Assembly: GCA_009720755.1 (NCBI GenBank)
Contig: WNKV01000001.1
Coordinates: 1 to 64,000 of the forward strand
Length of the DNA stretch: 64,000 nucleotides
Direction: 5' to 3'
Source: Rhodoplanes serenus
GTDB taxonomy: Bacteria > Pseudomonadota > Alphaproteobacteria > Rhizobiales > Xanthobacteraceae
The stretch's first letter is position 1. The number at the start of each line of letters is the position of its first letter. The notes beneath the pieces were generated by a model. The model ran no database searches. It worked only from the letters and a program-made list of their open reading frames with translations, and was not told where the DNA came from. Below, piece after piece: positions 39,434-50,368 of this stretch. The position numbers were made by a program, and so were the translations under genes.

Positions 39434-39985
39434 TCAGTTCCGCTCGTCCGGCAGCATCGGCAGCGGATGGAACGCGATGCCTTCGTCGAGCATCGCCTTC
39501 ACCTCGTCGGGCGACGCCTCGCCATAGATCGAGCGGTGCTCGGTCTCGCCGTAGTGCATCCGCCGGGCCTCGTCGGGGAAGCGCGGGCCGACATGCTCGG
39601 CGTTGGCGACGAGATGGTCGCGCAGCTCCTTGAGCTTGCGCCGCAGCTCGACCTCCTGGGGCGACATCAGGGCAACGGGCGCGCGGGCCTCGCCGGCCGC
39701 CTCGGCCACCGTCTCGCCGGAGCCGGAGCCGGAGCCGGCCTGCATCGATCCGGCCTGCGGGAGTCCAGCCCGCTCCACCGCGGCACCATCCAGCACCGGG
39801 TGATCGGGCGCCGACTTGGATGACCGACCGAGCCGCGGCGTCATCAGCGCCTTCTCGACCCGGACGTCACCGCACACCGGGCAGGTGACGAGCCCGCGCC
39901 TCGCCTGATCGTCGTAGTCGGACGAGTTGCGGAACCAGCTCTCAAACGCATGCCCATCCGCGCATGCGAGCGCATAACGGATCAT
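39434..39985 (-). CDS. DUF1178 family protein
   Basis: This 183-aa protein begins MIRYALACADGHAFESWFRNSSDYDDQ. A zinc-ribbon-like pair CADGH...CPVCGD lies in the first 45 residues, with VEKALMTPRLGR next. The middle linker contains a GSGSGSG run encoded by a GGAGCC microsatellite. The C-terminal helical part has LRRKLKELRDHLVANAEHVGPRFPDEARRMHYG, the family signature. ATG 39985 overlaps the nitrilase stop (ATGA). Function is unknown; it is nearly always beside this nitrilase. Confidence 0.93.
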   Translation of the reverse strand: MIRYALACADGHAFESWFRNSSDYDDQARRGLVTCPVCGDVRVEKALMTPRLGRSSKSAPDHPVLDGAAVERAGLPQAGSMQAGSGSGSGETVAEAAGEARAPVALMSPQEVELRRKLKELRDHLVANAEHVGPRFPDEARRMHYGETEHRSIYGEASPDEVKAMLDEGIAFHPLPMLPDERN

Positions 39986-40872
39986 TTCGCCTCGTGCAGT
40001 GCGTGCAGACGCACGGCGGCGGCCGTCGGCTCGACCAGCTCGAAGCGGCGCCCGTGCTGCAACGACGGGATGCGGCTGCGCGCCGCCGTGACGGCGGCCG
40101 GATCGATCTCGGCCATGACGAAGCCGGGCTGGGTGCCGTGCTCGGCGATCACCACGCCCCACGGATCGACCACCAGGGAGCGCCCGAAGGTCTCGCGGCC
40201 GCTCTCGTGCAGGCCGCCCTGGGCGGCGGCGAAGATGTAGCAGCCGTTCTCGATGGCGCGCGCCCGCATCAGCACATGCCAATGGGCCTCGCCGGTCTGC
40301 CGGGTGAAGGCGGCCGGGATCGCCAGGAACGAGCTGCCCGCCTCGGCCAGCGCCCGGTACAGCGCCGGGAAGCGCAGGTCGTAGCAGATCGACAGGCCGA
40401 GACGGCCCCACGGCAGGTCCGCCACCACGGCGCGGTCGCCCGGCTGGAACATCCGCGACTCGCGATAGCTCTCGCCGCCCGGCAGGTCGACGTCGAACAT
40501 GTGGATCTTGTCGTAGGTAGCGACCACCTCGCCGTCCGGATCGATCAGGAAGGTCCGGTTGGCGGCGAGATCGGGGCCGACCTTGACGGCGAGCGAGCCG
40601 ATATGGAGCCACAGGCGATGGCGGCGCGCGGTATCACGCAACGCCGCGAGGCCGGGGTCGCTCTCCTCGGGGGCGACCAGCTCGAGCAGACGTGCCCGGT
40701 CGCTCTCCATCAGATTGGTCATCTCGGGCGTCTGCACATAGTGCGCGCCGCGCTCCTTGGCCTTGCCGATGAGCTTGATGGCCGCATCGATGTTGGCGCT
40801 CGGACGCCGGCCCGACTGGAGCTGGACCAGGGCCACCCGGAAGGTCGAATTCTCTCGGAGCTGAAACGTCAT
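39982..40872 (-). CDS. Carbon-nitrogen hydrolase (Nit1/omega-amidase type)
   Basis: This 296-aa nitrilase-superfamily enzyme carries the Glu-Lys-Cys triad: E in YVQTPEMTN, K in YDKIHMFDV, C in SICYDLRFPALY. The Nit1 clade hydrolyses deaminated glutathione, which fits the adjacent glutaredoxin gene. ATG 40872 has GGAGG 8 nt upstream and is 14 nt from the grxC stop. It is probably cytosolic. Confidence 0.94.
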   Translation of the reverse strand: MTFQLRENSTFRVALVQLQSGRRPSANIDAAIKLIGKAKERGAHYVQTPEMTNLMESDRARLLELVAPEESDPGLAALRDTARRHRLWLHIGSLAVKVGPDLAANRTFLIDPDGEVVATYDKIHMFDVDLPGGESYRESRMFQPGDRAVVADLPWGRLGLSICYDLRFPALYRALAEAGSSFLAIPAAFTRQTGEAHWHVLMRARAIENGCYIFAAAQGGLHESGRETFGRSLVVDPWGVVIAEHGTQPGFVMAEIDPAAVTAARSRIPSLQHGRRFELVEPTAAAVRLHALHEAK

Positions 40873-40886
40873 CAGTGAACCCTCCG

Positions 40887-41144
40887 TCACGCCCGCAGCA
40901 ACGGGTCGAGCCTGCCCGCCTCGTCGAGGGCGTAGAGATCGTCGCAGCCGCCGACATGGTTCGGACCGATGAAGATCTGCGGCACCGTGGTCCGCCCGTT
41001 GGCGCGTGCCTCCATCTCGGCCCGCTTCTCCGGGTGACCGGCGACGCCGATCTCCGTGAACGCGACACCCTTGCGGCGAAGCAGCTGCTTGGCCGACGCA
41101 CAATAGGGACAGAAGGGCGTCGTATAGATTTCCACTTCAGCCAT
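40887..41144 (-). CDS. grxC: Glutaredoxin 3
   Basis: This 85-aa dithiol glutaredoxin has the active site CPYC in YTTPFCPYCASAKQLL, the cis-Pro in TTVPQIFIG and the glutathione-binding GGCDDLYAL. It reduces protein disulfides with glutathione. The gene sits between comF and the nitrilase. A 14-bp-period array begins at its start codon and runs upstream. Confidence 0.97.
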   Translation of the reverse strand: MAEVEIYTTPFCPYCASAKQLLRRKGVAFTEIGVAGHPEKRAEMEARANGRTTVPQIFIGPNHVGGCDDLYALDEAGRLDPLLRA

Positions 41145-41238
41145 CGTTCGTCGCGTCTCTTGCCTCGCGTCGCGTTTCGGTCGCCGTATCTCGTCAGCCT
41201 TATCTCATCGGCCGTGTCTCGTCCGTCGAGATTTCGGC
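41141..41238. repeat. Degenerate 14-bp periodic array upstream of grxC
   Basis: About seven units with a 14-bp register run back from the grxC start. Clear ones are GTCGCGTTTCGGTC (41169), GCCGTATCTCGTCA (41183), GCCTTATCTCATCG (41197), GCCGTGTCTCGTCC (41211) and GTCGAGATTTCGGC (41225). The 13-mer CGTGTCTCGTCCG is shared with the pmbA array. Confidence 0.8.
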
Positions 41239-41300
41239 TGCCCGGCCATGCGCCGACCCGGAACAACCACCCGGTCTCCACGGCTCGTCCCGTGCGCCAC

Positions 41301-41328
41301 TCCCGAGCTGCTGCTCCCGAGCTGCTGC
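41301..41328. repeat. Two exact 14-bp tandem units in the grxC-comF gap
   Basis: TCCCGAGCTGCTGC occurs at 41301-41314 and 41315-41328 without a mismatch. It belongs to the same gap as the arrays at 41141-41238 and 41381-41425. Confidence 0.88.
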
Positions 41329-41380
41329 CGGAGCGCCGATCATCCGGACTCATCCCGGCGACCCGATCAGCGTGCCCTTC

Positions 41381-41425
41381 GTCAGCCTGCTCGTCGTCAG
41401 CCTGCTCGTCGTCAGCCTGCCCGTC
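41381..41425. repeat. Three 15-bp tandem units in the grxC-comF gap
   Basis: GTCAGCCTGCTCGTC begins at 41381 and 41396, and a third unit with one change begins at 41411. Together with the neighbours, the 390-bp gap (41145-41534) is largely repeat. Confidence 0.88.
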
Positions 41426-41487
41426 GGAGGTCGTCGGTCGATCATCTCGGCCACCGGGCTTGCGTCGCACACAGAACGCAATGGACC

Positions 41488-41517
41488 AATATAAGGGAGA
41501 GTGCGGCGCATCAACAA
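41488..41517 (-). promoter_or_regulatory. Candidate promoter downstream of comF reading toward grxC
   Basis: On the minus strand TTGTTG (41517-41512) and TATATT (41493-41488) are 18 bp apart, in an isolated AT-rich spot just past the comF stop. If used, the grxC mRNA would carry a leader of about 340 nt that includes all the local tandem arrays. Confidence 0.35.
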
Positions 41518-41534
41518 TCCGTGTCTCCCGGAAG

Positions 41535-42332
41535 TCATACCTTCGTTGCATCGAGGACACAGGCGAACACGATCACGTCCACCCGGGCCGCACCGGCCCG
41601 CGACAGCGCGCGGGCACAGGCTTCGGCGGTCGCCCCGGTGGTCATCACGTCGTCCACCAGGACGACGCGCCGCCCCCGCACGGCCGCCGCGCCGTGTTCC
41701 GTGAGCCGAAACGCCGACTGAACATTGCCGGCTCGCTCGGCCCGCGTCATGCCGACCTGCTGGGGCGTCGCCCGCACACGCTTGAGGGCGTCGACGAGCA
41801 CCGACATGCCACGCAAATCCGCCATCACGGTGGCGAGCAGCGCCGCCTGATTGAAGCGGCGCGCCCACAGCCTGCGCCAATGCAGCGGAACCGGCACCAG
41901 CGCGTCCGCGTCGACGAGCAGGTCGCGGCCCGCCTCGCTCATCCAGCGCCCCATCATCGGCGCCAGCTCCAGCCGGTCGGCGTACTTCAAGGCATGGACG
42001 AGCGCGCGAGACACATCGTCGTAACGCACAGCGGCACGCGCCCGATCCCACGCGGGGGGATGCGCAATCGCCGCAGCCGAAACCCGAGTCGCCTCGGCGT
42101 CATGCGGAAAGGGTGTTCCGAGCCGGTCACAATAAGGACGCGCTATGAATGACAACCGCGACCAGCAGGCGGCACACAGGGCATCGGCGTCGGTCAGCGG
42201 CTCGCCACAGACCGGGCAGAGCGGCGGCAGCACCGCGTCGAGGGCGAAGCGGAGCGCCGATCGCAGGCCCGAGCGAGTCACGCCGCAGCGGGCCGTGCCG
42301 ATCCGAGTCGTGACGGAAGCGTGCGTCGCCAT
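41535..42332 (-). CDS. comF: ComF family phosphoribosyltransferase-like protein
   Basis: This 265-aa protein has the ComF double-zinc N-terminus (PPLCPVCGEPLTDADALCAACW) and a PRPP-binding loop VVLVDDVMTTGATAEACARAL. QVGMTRAERAGNVQSAF is typical. ComF is linked to DNA uptake or replication restart in other bacteria. It leads the comF-grxC-nitrilase-DUF1178 minus-strand series. It is full length. Confidence 0.95.
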   Translation of the reverse strand: MATHASVTTRIGTARCGVTRSGLRSALRFALDAVLPPLCPVCGEPLTDADALCAACWSRLSFIARPYCDRLGTPFPHDAEATRVSAAAIAHPPAWDRARAAVRYDDVSRALVHALKYADRLELAPMMGRWMSEAGRDLLVDADALVPVPLHWRRLWARRFNQAALLATVMADLRGMSVLVDALKRVRATPQQVGMTRAERAGNVQSAFRLTEHGAAAVRGRRVVLVDDVMTTGATAEACARALSRAGAARVDVIVFACVLDATKV

Positions 42333-42739
42333 ATGAACCCTCGTTCATGGACGCCGGCCATTCCGCGGCGCGGAGCGCACCGGCACACACCGAAAGTCCC
42401 GCACGTCGACCCGTGCGGCCGCGATCCTCACGCGCGGTTTGGCGCGCGGTTCTTCGGGCCGCTCACCGGGCCCGCTCCCCGCCCACCTCGCATCTCACCC
42501 TGTTACAGTTCGCAATTCGCAGTTCGGCACGGCCGGCAACAGCCGGCGCATCCCGCCTGCATCGTTCCAGCCCGGGGGTGCCCCGTGTGCCGGAAGACGC
42601 CGGAAGACCCTTGGCTTGCCCCGATTTACATGCAAGCACCGGGCCAGCAGCACCGGCAGGCCGCACCTCCGCGGCACGCAGACGTTGTCACAAGGCGGCG
42701 AGACTCACCGTCGTGGCTCATGATACAGCAGGATGGTTA
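42333..42739. other. Intergenic region between comF and the methyltransferase
   Basis: This 407-bp gap lies between divergent genes. A short run AGTTCGCAATTCGCAGTTCGG near 42507-42527 shows an 8-9 bp period. No promoter pair or small gene with an SD was found. Confidence 0.4.
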
Positions 42740-43648
42740 ATGAATGCTTCCCGCCTCTTCGATCGTCCCCTGATCTTGCGCCGGCGGCGCCGCGCCGCCC
42801 GGATGGGCGCGCCCACCTTCCTGACCGAGCGGGTCGCCGACGACATGGCCGACCGCCTCGCCGCGACGCTGCGGACGTTCGCGTGCGCGGTCGATCTCGG
42901 CACGCCCGACGACGCGGTGCGTCGCGCGCTCGCCGGGCACCCGCGGGTCGGCCGGCTGGTCGCGGTCGATGCGCTCGCCAGCGCCGCCGCGGCGCGTGGC
43001 CCGACCGTGGTGGCCGACGAGGAGATGCTGCCCTTCGCCGACGGCGCCCTCGATCTCGTCGTCTCGGGACTGGCGCTCCAGGCCGTCGACGACCTACCCG
43101 GCACCTTCGCCCAGATCCGCCGCGCCCTGAAGCCGGACGGGCTGTTCCTCGCCGCCCTGGTGGGGGGTGCGTCGCTGACCGAGCTGCGGCAGAGCTTCGC
43201 GCACGCCGAGACGGAATGCGAAGGCGGACTGTCGCCGCGCGTCGCCCCGTTCGCCGACGTGCGCGACATCGGGGCGCTCTTGCAGCGCGCCGGCTTCGCG
43301 CTGCCGGTCACCGACGTCGACCGCTTCACGGTGCGCTACGACTCGCCGGTCGCCCTGATGCACGAGCTGCGCCGCCTCGGCGCCACCAACCCGCTCGCCG
43401 AGCGGCGTCGCACGCCGCTGCGCCGCGCCACGCTGATGCGGGCGGTCGAGATTTACGGCGAGCGCTTCTCCGACCCGGACGGGCGGGTGCGCGCCACCGT
43501 GGAGATCATCTGGCTGTCGGGCTGGGCGCCGCACGAGAGCCAGCAGAAGCCGCTGCGGCCCGGCAGCGCCACCGCGCGGCTCGCCGATGCGCTCGGCACC
43601 CGCGAGATCCCGGCCGGCGAGAAGGCCGACCCGGGACGAACGCAATGA
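42740..43648 (+). CDS. SAM-dependent methyltransferase, NDUFAF5/BioC-like
   Basis: This 302-aa protein begins MNASRLFDRPLILRRRRRAAR, a start typical of alphaproteobacterial NDUFAF5 homologues. The methyltransferase core is degenerate at motif I (VDLGTPDDAVRRAL), but LPFADGALDLVVSGLALQAVDD, RALKPDGLFLAALVGG and LRQSFAHAE are conserved. The mitochondrial relative hydroxylates an Arg in complex I; that role is possible but unproved here. ATG 42740 has AGGA 6 nt upstream. Confidence 0.88.
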   Translation: MNASRLFDRPLILRRRRRAARMGAPTFLTERVADDMADRLAATLRTFACAVDLGTPDDAVRRALAGHPRVGRLVAVDALASAAAARGPTVVADEEMLPFADGALDLVVSGLALQAVDDLPGTFAQIRRALKPDGLFLAALVGGASLTELRQSFAHAETECEGGLSPRVAPFADVRDIGALLQRAGFALPVTDVDRFTVRYDSPVALMHELRRLGATNPLAERRRTPLRRATLMRAVEIYGERFSDPDGRVRATVEIIWLSGWAPHESQQKPLRPGSATARLADALGTREIPAGEKADPGRTQ

Positions 43649-43656
43649 CAGGAGCC

Positions 43657-44058
43657 TTATAGCAAAAGCCCGGTGAGATGCGGGATCAGCGGGATGTCGG
43701 CCTCGGGCATCGGATAGTCGCGCAGCTTGTTGGGCCGCACCCAGGCGAGTGCGGCATGCTCGCGCGCCGTGACGATCCCGTCCCAGCGCCGGCACACGAA
43801 CAGCGGCATCAGCAGATGGAAGTCCGCGTAGGCATGGCTCGCGAAGGTGAGCGGGGCGAGGCAGGGCTCCTTGACGGCGATGCCGAGCTCCTCGTCGAGC
43901 TCGCGGATCAGCGTCACCTCGGGGCGCTCGCCGGCCTCGACCTTGCCGCCGGGAAACTCCCACAGGCCGGCCATCGCCTTGCCGGCGGGGCGCTGCGCCA
44001 GCAGCACGCGGCCATCCGCATCGATCAGCGCGCAGGCGACGACGAGGACGAGCTTCAC
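43657..44058 (-). CDS. mutT: 8-oxo-dGTP diphosphatase (MutT-type Nudix)
   Basis: This 133-aa Nudix hydrolase starts at GTG 44058 behind GGAG. The Nudix box reads GGKVEAGERPEVTLIRELDEELGI. It removes oxidised dGTP from the pool. It lies 214 bp downstream of argJ on the same strand and is convergent with the methyltransferase, whose stop is 8 bp away. The C-terminal region ends PHLTGLLL. Confidence 0.95.
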   Translation of the reverse strand: MKLVLVVACALIDADGRVLLAQRPAGKAMAGLWEFPGGKVEAGERPEVTLIRELDEELGIAVKEPCLAPLTFASHAYADFHLLMPLFVCRRWDGIVTAREHAALAWVRPNKLRDYPMPEADIPLIPHLTGLLL

Positions 44059-44210
44059 GGGAGGCTCCGCGGATTCGATCCAGACCAAGAGGCTTGTGTC
44101 CCGCCCGCGGTGCCGCGTGAGCGCGCCGCGCCCGGGGCACGGATCGGCGAACCGTGGCTGGAGCGGAGTCCGATCCAACTGGATCTGACTTCGCTCCAGA
44201 AGTTCTTGCA

Positions 44211-44260
44211 TGGTCGCATTTTCGACGGCGAACCAGCGTCCACGTCGCCGGAAAATGCTC
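44211..44260. repeat. 50-bp dispersed repeat, copy 2 (inverted)
   Basis: This is the reverse complement of 12828-12877 with a few mismatches. Just upstream, GATCCA-AC-TGGATC (44173-44186) is a perfect small palindrome that may be part of the same element, extending it toward 44158. Confidence 0.82.
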
Positions 44261-44272
44261 CGAGACCGACGA

Positions 44273-45517
44273 TCACGACCGATAGTCGCCGTTGATCTCG
44301 ACATACGCCTTGGTGAGATCGCAGGTCAGCACCCGGTCGCGGCCCTTGCCGAGCCCGAGATCGACCTTCAGCTCGATCTCCGGCTTCTGCATCACGGCCG
44401 AAACCTTGGCCTCGTCGTAGCCGGGATCGCGGGCGCCCTTGTGGGCGACCCGGATGCCGCCGAACCAGATCGACAGCTTGTCGCGATCGGCCTTCTCGCC
44501 GGCCTTGCCGACCGCCATCACGACGCGGCCCCAGTTGGCATCCTCGCCCGCGATGGCGGTCTTCACCAGCGGCGAGTTGGCGATCGACATGGCGATTTTT
44601 CGCGCGGCCTTCTTGGAGGCGGCGCCCTCGACGACGATCTCGACCAGCTTGCGCGCCCCCTCGCCGTCGCGCGCCACCTGCTCGGCGAGATTGCCCAGCA
44701 CCAGGTTGAACGCCTTGCGGAACGGCTCCAGCCGCGGGTCGCTCGCCCGGGCGATGCGGGGGACGCCGCGGGTCGCCGCCGCGCCGGTCGCGAAGGCGAG
44801 CAGCGTGTCGGAGGTCGAGGTGTCGCCGTCGATCGTCACCGCGTTGAAGGTGTCCTCGACGCCCTTGGTCAGCAGGCTTTGCAGCACGGCAGGCGCCAGC
44901 GGCGCGTCGGTGAACACGAAGGACAGCATGGTCGCCATGTCGGGAGCGATCATGCCGGCGCCCTTGGCGATGCCGCAGATGGTCACCGTCTTGCCGTCGA
45001 TGCGGGCGATCGCCGCCGCCCCCTTCGGGAAGGTGTCGGTCGTCATGATGGCGCGGGCCGCCTCCTCCCAGCAGCCCGGGGCGGCGCCCTGCACGAGGCC
45101 GTCCATGACGCCGCCGAACCGTTCCGCCGGCAGCGGCTCGCCGATCACGCCGGTGGAGGCGAGGAACACCTCGGCCGGCTTGCAGCCCGCCGCCTTGGCG
45201 GTGATGTCGGCGGTCAGCTTGGTGGCGGCGACGCCCGACCGGCCCGTGAAGGCGTTGGCGTTGCCGGAGTTGACGACCAGCGCGCGCGCCTTGCCGCCCT
45301 TCAGCTTGCCGCGGCACCAGTCGACCGGCGCCGACGGGCATTTCGAGCGGGTGAACACGCCGGCCACCGCGGTGCCCGGGTCGAGCAGCACCGCCAGCAC
45401 GTCGGTGCGCCCCGCATAACGGATGCCGGCCGCCGCGGTGGCGAGCCGCACCCCGTCGACGGCGGGCATGTCGGGAAAGCGCTCGGGCGCGAGCGGAGAG
45501 ACGGCGGCCATCGGCAC
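44273..45517 (-). CDS. argJ: Bifunctional glutamate N-acetyltransferase/amino-acid acetyltransferase
   Basis: This 414-aa enzyme works in the acetyl cycle of arginine synthesis. The self-cleavage site is between Ala and Thr of [10 protein letters not shown] (T196 becomes the new N-terminal nucleophile). [12 protein letters not shown] and KGAGMIAP are conserved. The C-terminal [10 protein letters not shown] is typical. ATG 45517; [15 protein letters not shown] fits the family start. Confidence 0.97.
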   Translation of the reverse strand: MPMAAVSPLAPERFPDMPAVDGVRLATAAAGIRYAGRTDVLAVLLDPGTAVAGVFTRSKCPSAPVDWCRGKLKGGKARALVVNSGNANAFTGRSGVAATKLTADITAKAAGCKPAEVFLASTGVIGEPLPAERFGGVMDGLVQGAAPGCWEEAARAIMTTDTFPKGAAAIARIDGKTVTICGIAKGAGMIAPDMATMLSFVFTDAPLAPAVLQSLLTKGVEDTFNAVTIDGDTSTSDTLLAFATGAAATRGVPRIARASDPRLEPFRKAFNLVLGNLAEQVARDGEGARKLVEIVVEGAASKKAARKIAMSIANSPLVKTAIAGEDANWGRVVMAVGKAGEKADRDKLSIWFGGIRVAHKGARDPGYDEAKVSAVMQKPEIELKVDLGLGKGRDRVLTCDLTKAYVEINGDYRS

Positions 45518-45635
45518 GAGCCCCCTGATGAGCGGCGCGAGCCCCTCCCGCGCCTTCGACGAACGTCGCAGCGTCGATTAGGAGCGCCGGCAGGCCCGGT
45601 CAAGCGGGAGGGGTGGACAAGGCACGACGCCGGGA

Positions 45636-45793
45636 CTCCCTCGCCCCGCGCAGCGGGGAGAGGGTGGCGAGGACCGACGGTCCGAGACGGGTGAGGGGCC
45701 ACGGCGTCTCGGCTCGAACCGAAACGCCCCCTCACCCGACGTCCGCACGCAGGCGTGCGACCGTCGACCTCTCCCCGCCAGCGGGGAGAGGTG
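45636..45793. repeat. Mosaic palindromic element, copy 2
   Basis: This is an arrangement of CTCGCCCCGC-GC-AGCGGGGAGAGGG, the central TCGGCTCGAACCGAAACGCC block and a distal CTCTCCCCGC-CA-GCGGGGAGAGG hairpin. It fills the argJ-PPIase gap. It is most like the copy at 62869-63027. Confidence 0.9.
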
Positions 45794-45810
45794 AACGCGG
45801 CGAAGCGTCG

Positions 45811-46773
45811 TTACTTCTTCTCCGGCGCCGGGGCCTTGGTGTCAGCGGGCTTGTCGGCCGCCGGCTTGGCGTCCGCCGGCTTGTCGAGGCGCTCGATCTT
45901 GGCCTCCTGGCGCAGCTTGTTGAGCAGCTCGATCTGCGCCTTGCGGGTCACGAAGGTCTCGATCTGGTCCTTCACCTGGTCGAAGGGCGGCGCCTCGCGC
46001 TTGCGCTTGTCCTCGACCTTGATGATGTGCCAGCCGAACGAGGTCTTCACCGGATCGGAGACCTGGCCCTTGTCGAGCTTGAAGGCGGCTTCCGAGAACT
46101 CCGGCACCATCTGGTCCTTGGTGAACCAGCCGAGATCGCCGCCGTCGGCCTTGCCGGGCGGGTCCTCGGTGAGATCCTTGGCGAGCTTGGCGAAGTCCTC
46201 GCCCTTCTTGATCCGGGCGAGGGTCTCCTTGGCCTTCGCCTCGGCGGCCGCGGCGGCCTTCTGGTCGCTGGCGTCGGCGACCCGGAACAGGATGTGCCGG
46301 GCATGCACCTCCTGCTCGTCGCCCATCTGCTTCACGGCCTCCTGATAGACGTGCTGCATCGCCTCGGAGGTCGCGCCGGCCTTGCCGGAGTCGCGCAGCA
46401 GCGTCTCCATCAGGGCCTTGCTGCGCACATAGGCGAGGCGCTTCTTGAAGTCGTCGGAGTCCTGGACCTTCTGGGCCTCGGCCGCCTTGGCCAGCAGGGT
46501 CATGTCGGTGAGATAGTTGATCAGCCAGTCGCGCTTGGCGTCGGCGGTGCCGGCCGGCACGTTCTGGCCGACGTCCTCCTCGGCGAGAGCGAGGTCGCTC
46601 TGGCGGATCTCGACGCCGTTGATCTTCGCCACCACCGGATCGGCAGCGGGCGCCGGCGCCTGCGCCACGGCACCGCCGGCGGCGAGCACGACGGCGAGCA
46701 CCAACGCCGCTCCGACCCCGGCGCGACGGCGCGCCGGGCAGCCCGGACGCACGAATGAAGCTTGCGTAATCAT
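45811..46773 (-). CDS. Exported parvulin-type peptidyl-prolyl isomerase
   Basis: This 320-aa protein starts at ATG 46773 (AAGGA 6 nt upstream). A signal peptide (VGAALVLAVVLAAGGAVAQ) is followed by a SurA-like N-terminal helical domain (about 35-140). The parvulin domain (about 150-260) shows EVHARHILFRV, GGDLGWFTKDQMVPEFSEAAF and GWHIIKVEDKR. The C-terminus is a Lys/Ala/Pro tail. It assists folding of periplasmic or outer-membrane proteins. It is divergent from secA, which exports its clients. Confidence 0.93.
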   Translation of the reverse strand: MITQASFVRPGCPARRRAGVGAALVLAVVLAAGGAVAQAPAPAADPVVAKINGVEIRQSDLALAEEDVGQNVPAGTADAKRDWLINYLTDMTLLAKAAEAQKVQDSDDFKKRLAYVRSKALMETLLRDSGKAGATSEAMQHVYQEAVKQMGDEQEVHARHILFRVADASDQKAAAAAEAKAKETLARIKKGEDFAKLAKDLTEDPPGKADGGDLGWFTKDQMVPEFSEAAFKLDKGQVSDPVKTSFGWHIIKVEDKRKREAPPFDQVKDQIETFVTRKAQIELLNKLRQEAKIERLDKPADAKPAADKPADTKAPAPEKK

Positions 46774-47000
46774 CGAGAATCCTTGGAAAAGCGGGCCTCT
46801 CTGCCCGAACCGGACGGCGCGGCAAGGTCGCTCAAGGCGGGGCGCTTGGCAACTCTCGTCTGCTATCGGCAAACGACGGCATGATTGCGGCATGGTTGCA
46901 CAGGGGCGGCGCGTCACCCGCGCTTCGGAGCGGCGCGGACAGCGGCCTCGTCGCGCCCGCACGGCGCATCCGGATGCCGGGCCGGCCGCCGGGCCGCCGA

Positions 47001-47029
47001 TTGACAAGCCCCGGACCCCCTCCTATCTC
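47001..47029 (+). promoter_or_regulatory. Sigma-70-type promoter of secA
   Basis: Consensus -35 TTGACA at 47001-47006 and TATCTC at 47024-47029 are spaced by exactly 17 bp. It is the only perfect TTGACA noticed upstream of a gene in the window. It predicts a secA leader of roughly 170 nt before ATG 47209. Confidence 0.65.
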
Positions 47030-47208
47030 TCCACCGCTCGCCGGCGAGTGCCGTCTTGGGCGTGCGGCGTCGTGCCTGCACCCCTTTTCCCGACATTGCC
47101 GTGACGGTGGGCTGTGCCGGGACCACGGCCGGTTCCCCGGCACATCCGGACCGGCCGCACCCGCCTCGGGGCCGGCACGCGCCCGAGACCACAGAAAGGA
47201 CCTCCGGG

Positions 47209-49995
<2,787 letters not shown>

Positions 49996-50017
49996 CCGAC
50001 GGCGCGGCGCGGTCGAG

Positions 50018-50040
50018 CCGTCCGGCGCGGCGCCGGACGG
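50018..50040. terminator. Hairpin downstream of secA, possible terminator
   Basis: CCGTCCGGCGC-G-GCGCCGGACGG is a perfect 11-bp-arm hairpin 23 bp after the secA stop. There is no T-tract, so it may act as an mRNA-stabilising 3' end or Rho-assisted stop rather than a classic intrinsic terminator. The remainder of the 373-bp gap to the DUF2336 gene shows nothing recognisable. Confidence 0.45.
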
Positions 50041-50368
50041 ACGCGGAGCGCCGCGACGCTGTGACGCCACGACCGTCGACCTAGTCCGAACAGGCGATTT
50101 AACGCCCCGTTGAAGGTTTTCCGTTAGGGTCACGGCGATGCCGGACGTGGGTGCGAGCCGGCATTCGTCCGCGTTCGCGCCAGGCCCGGGCCACTCGCCC
50201 GGGATCGGCGGCCCCGGATGTGCCCCCGGCTGCGCCGCCCCGTCACGGGTCGCCGATGTCCGCCTTCGCCCTGCCGCGCGGCCTGCCGCCGCACGTTGGT
50301 CGCCGCAGCTCCGGCCCGGCCGCCGGTGCACCTGCACAAGGCGTCGCGGTGGCACCACGGCCGGCGTC

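Noticed and set aside
41141-41425. CRISPR-like repeat array
   Set aside because: Units are 14-15 bp, contiguous without spacers, and no cas gene is present.
50018-50040. Classic intrinsic terminator after secA
   Set aside because: The hairpin is strong but lacks a T-tract, so it is kept only as a possible terminator.
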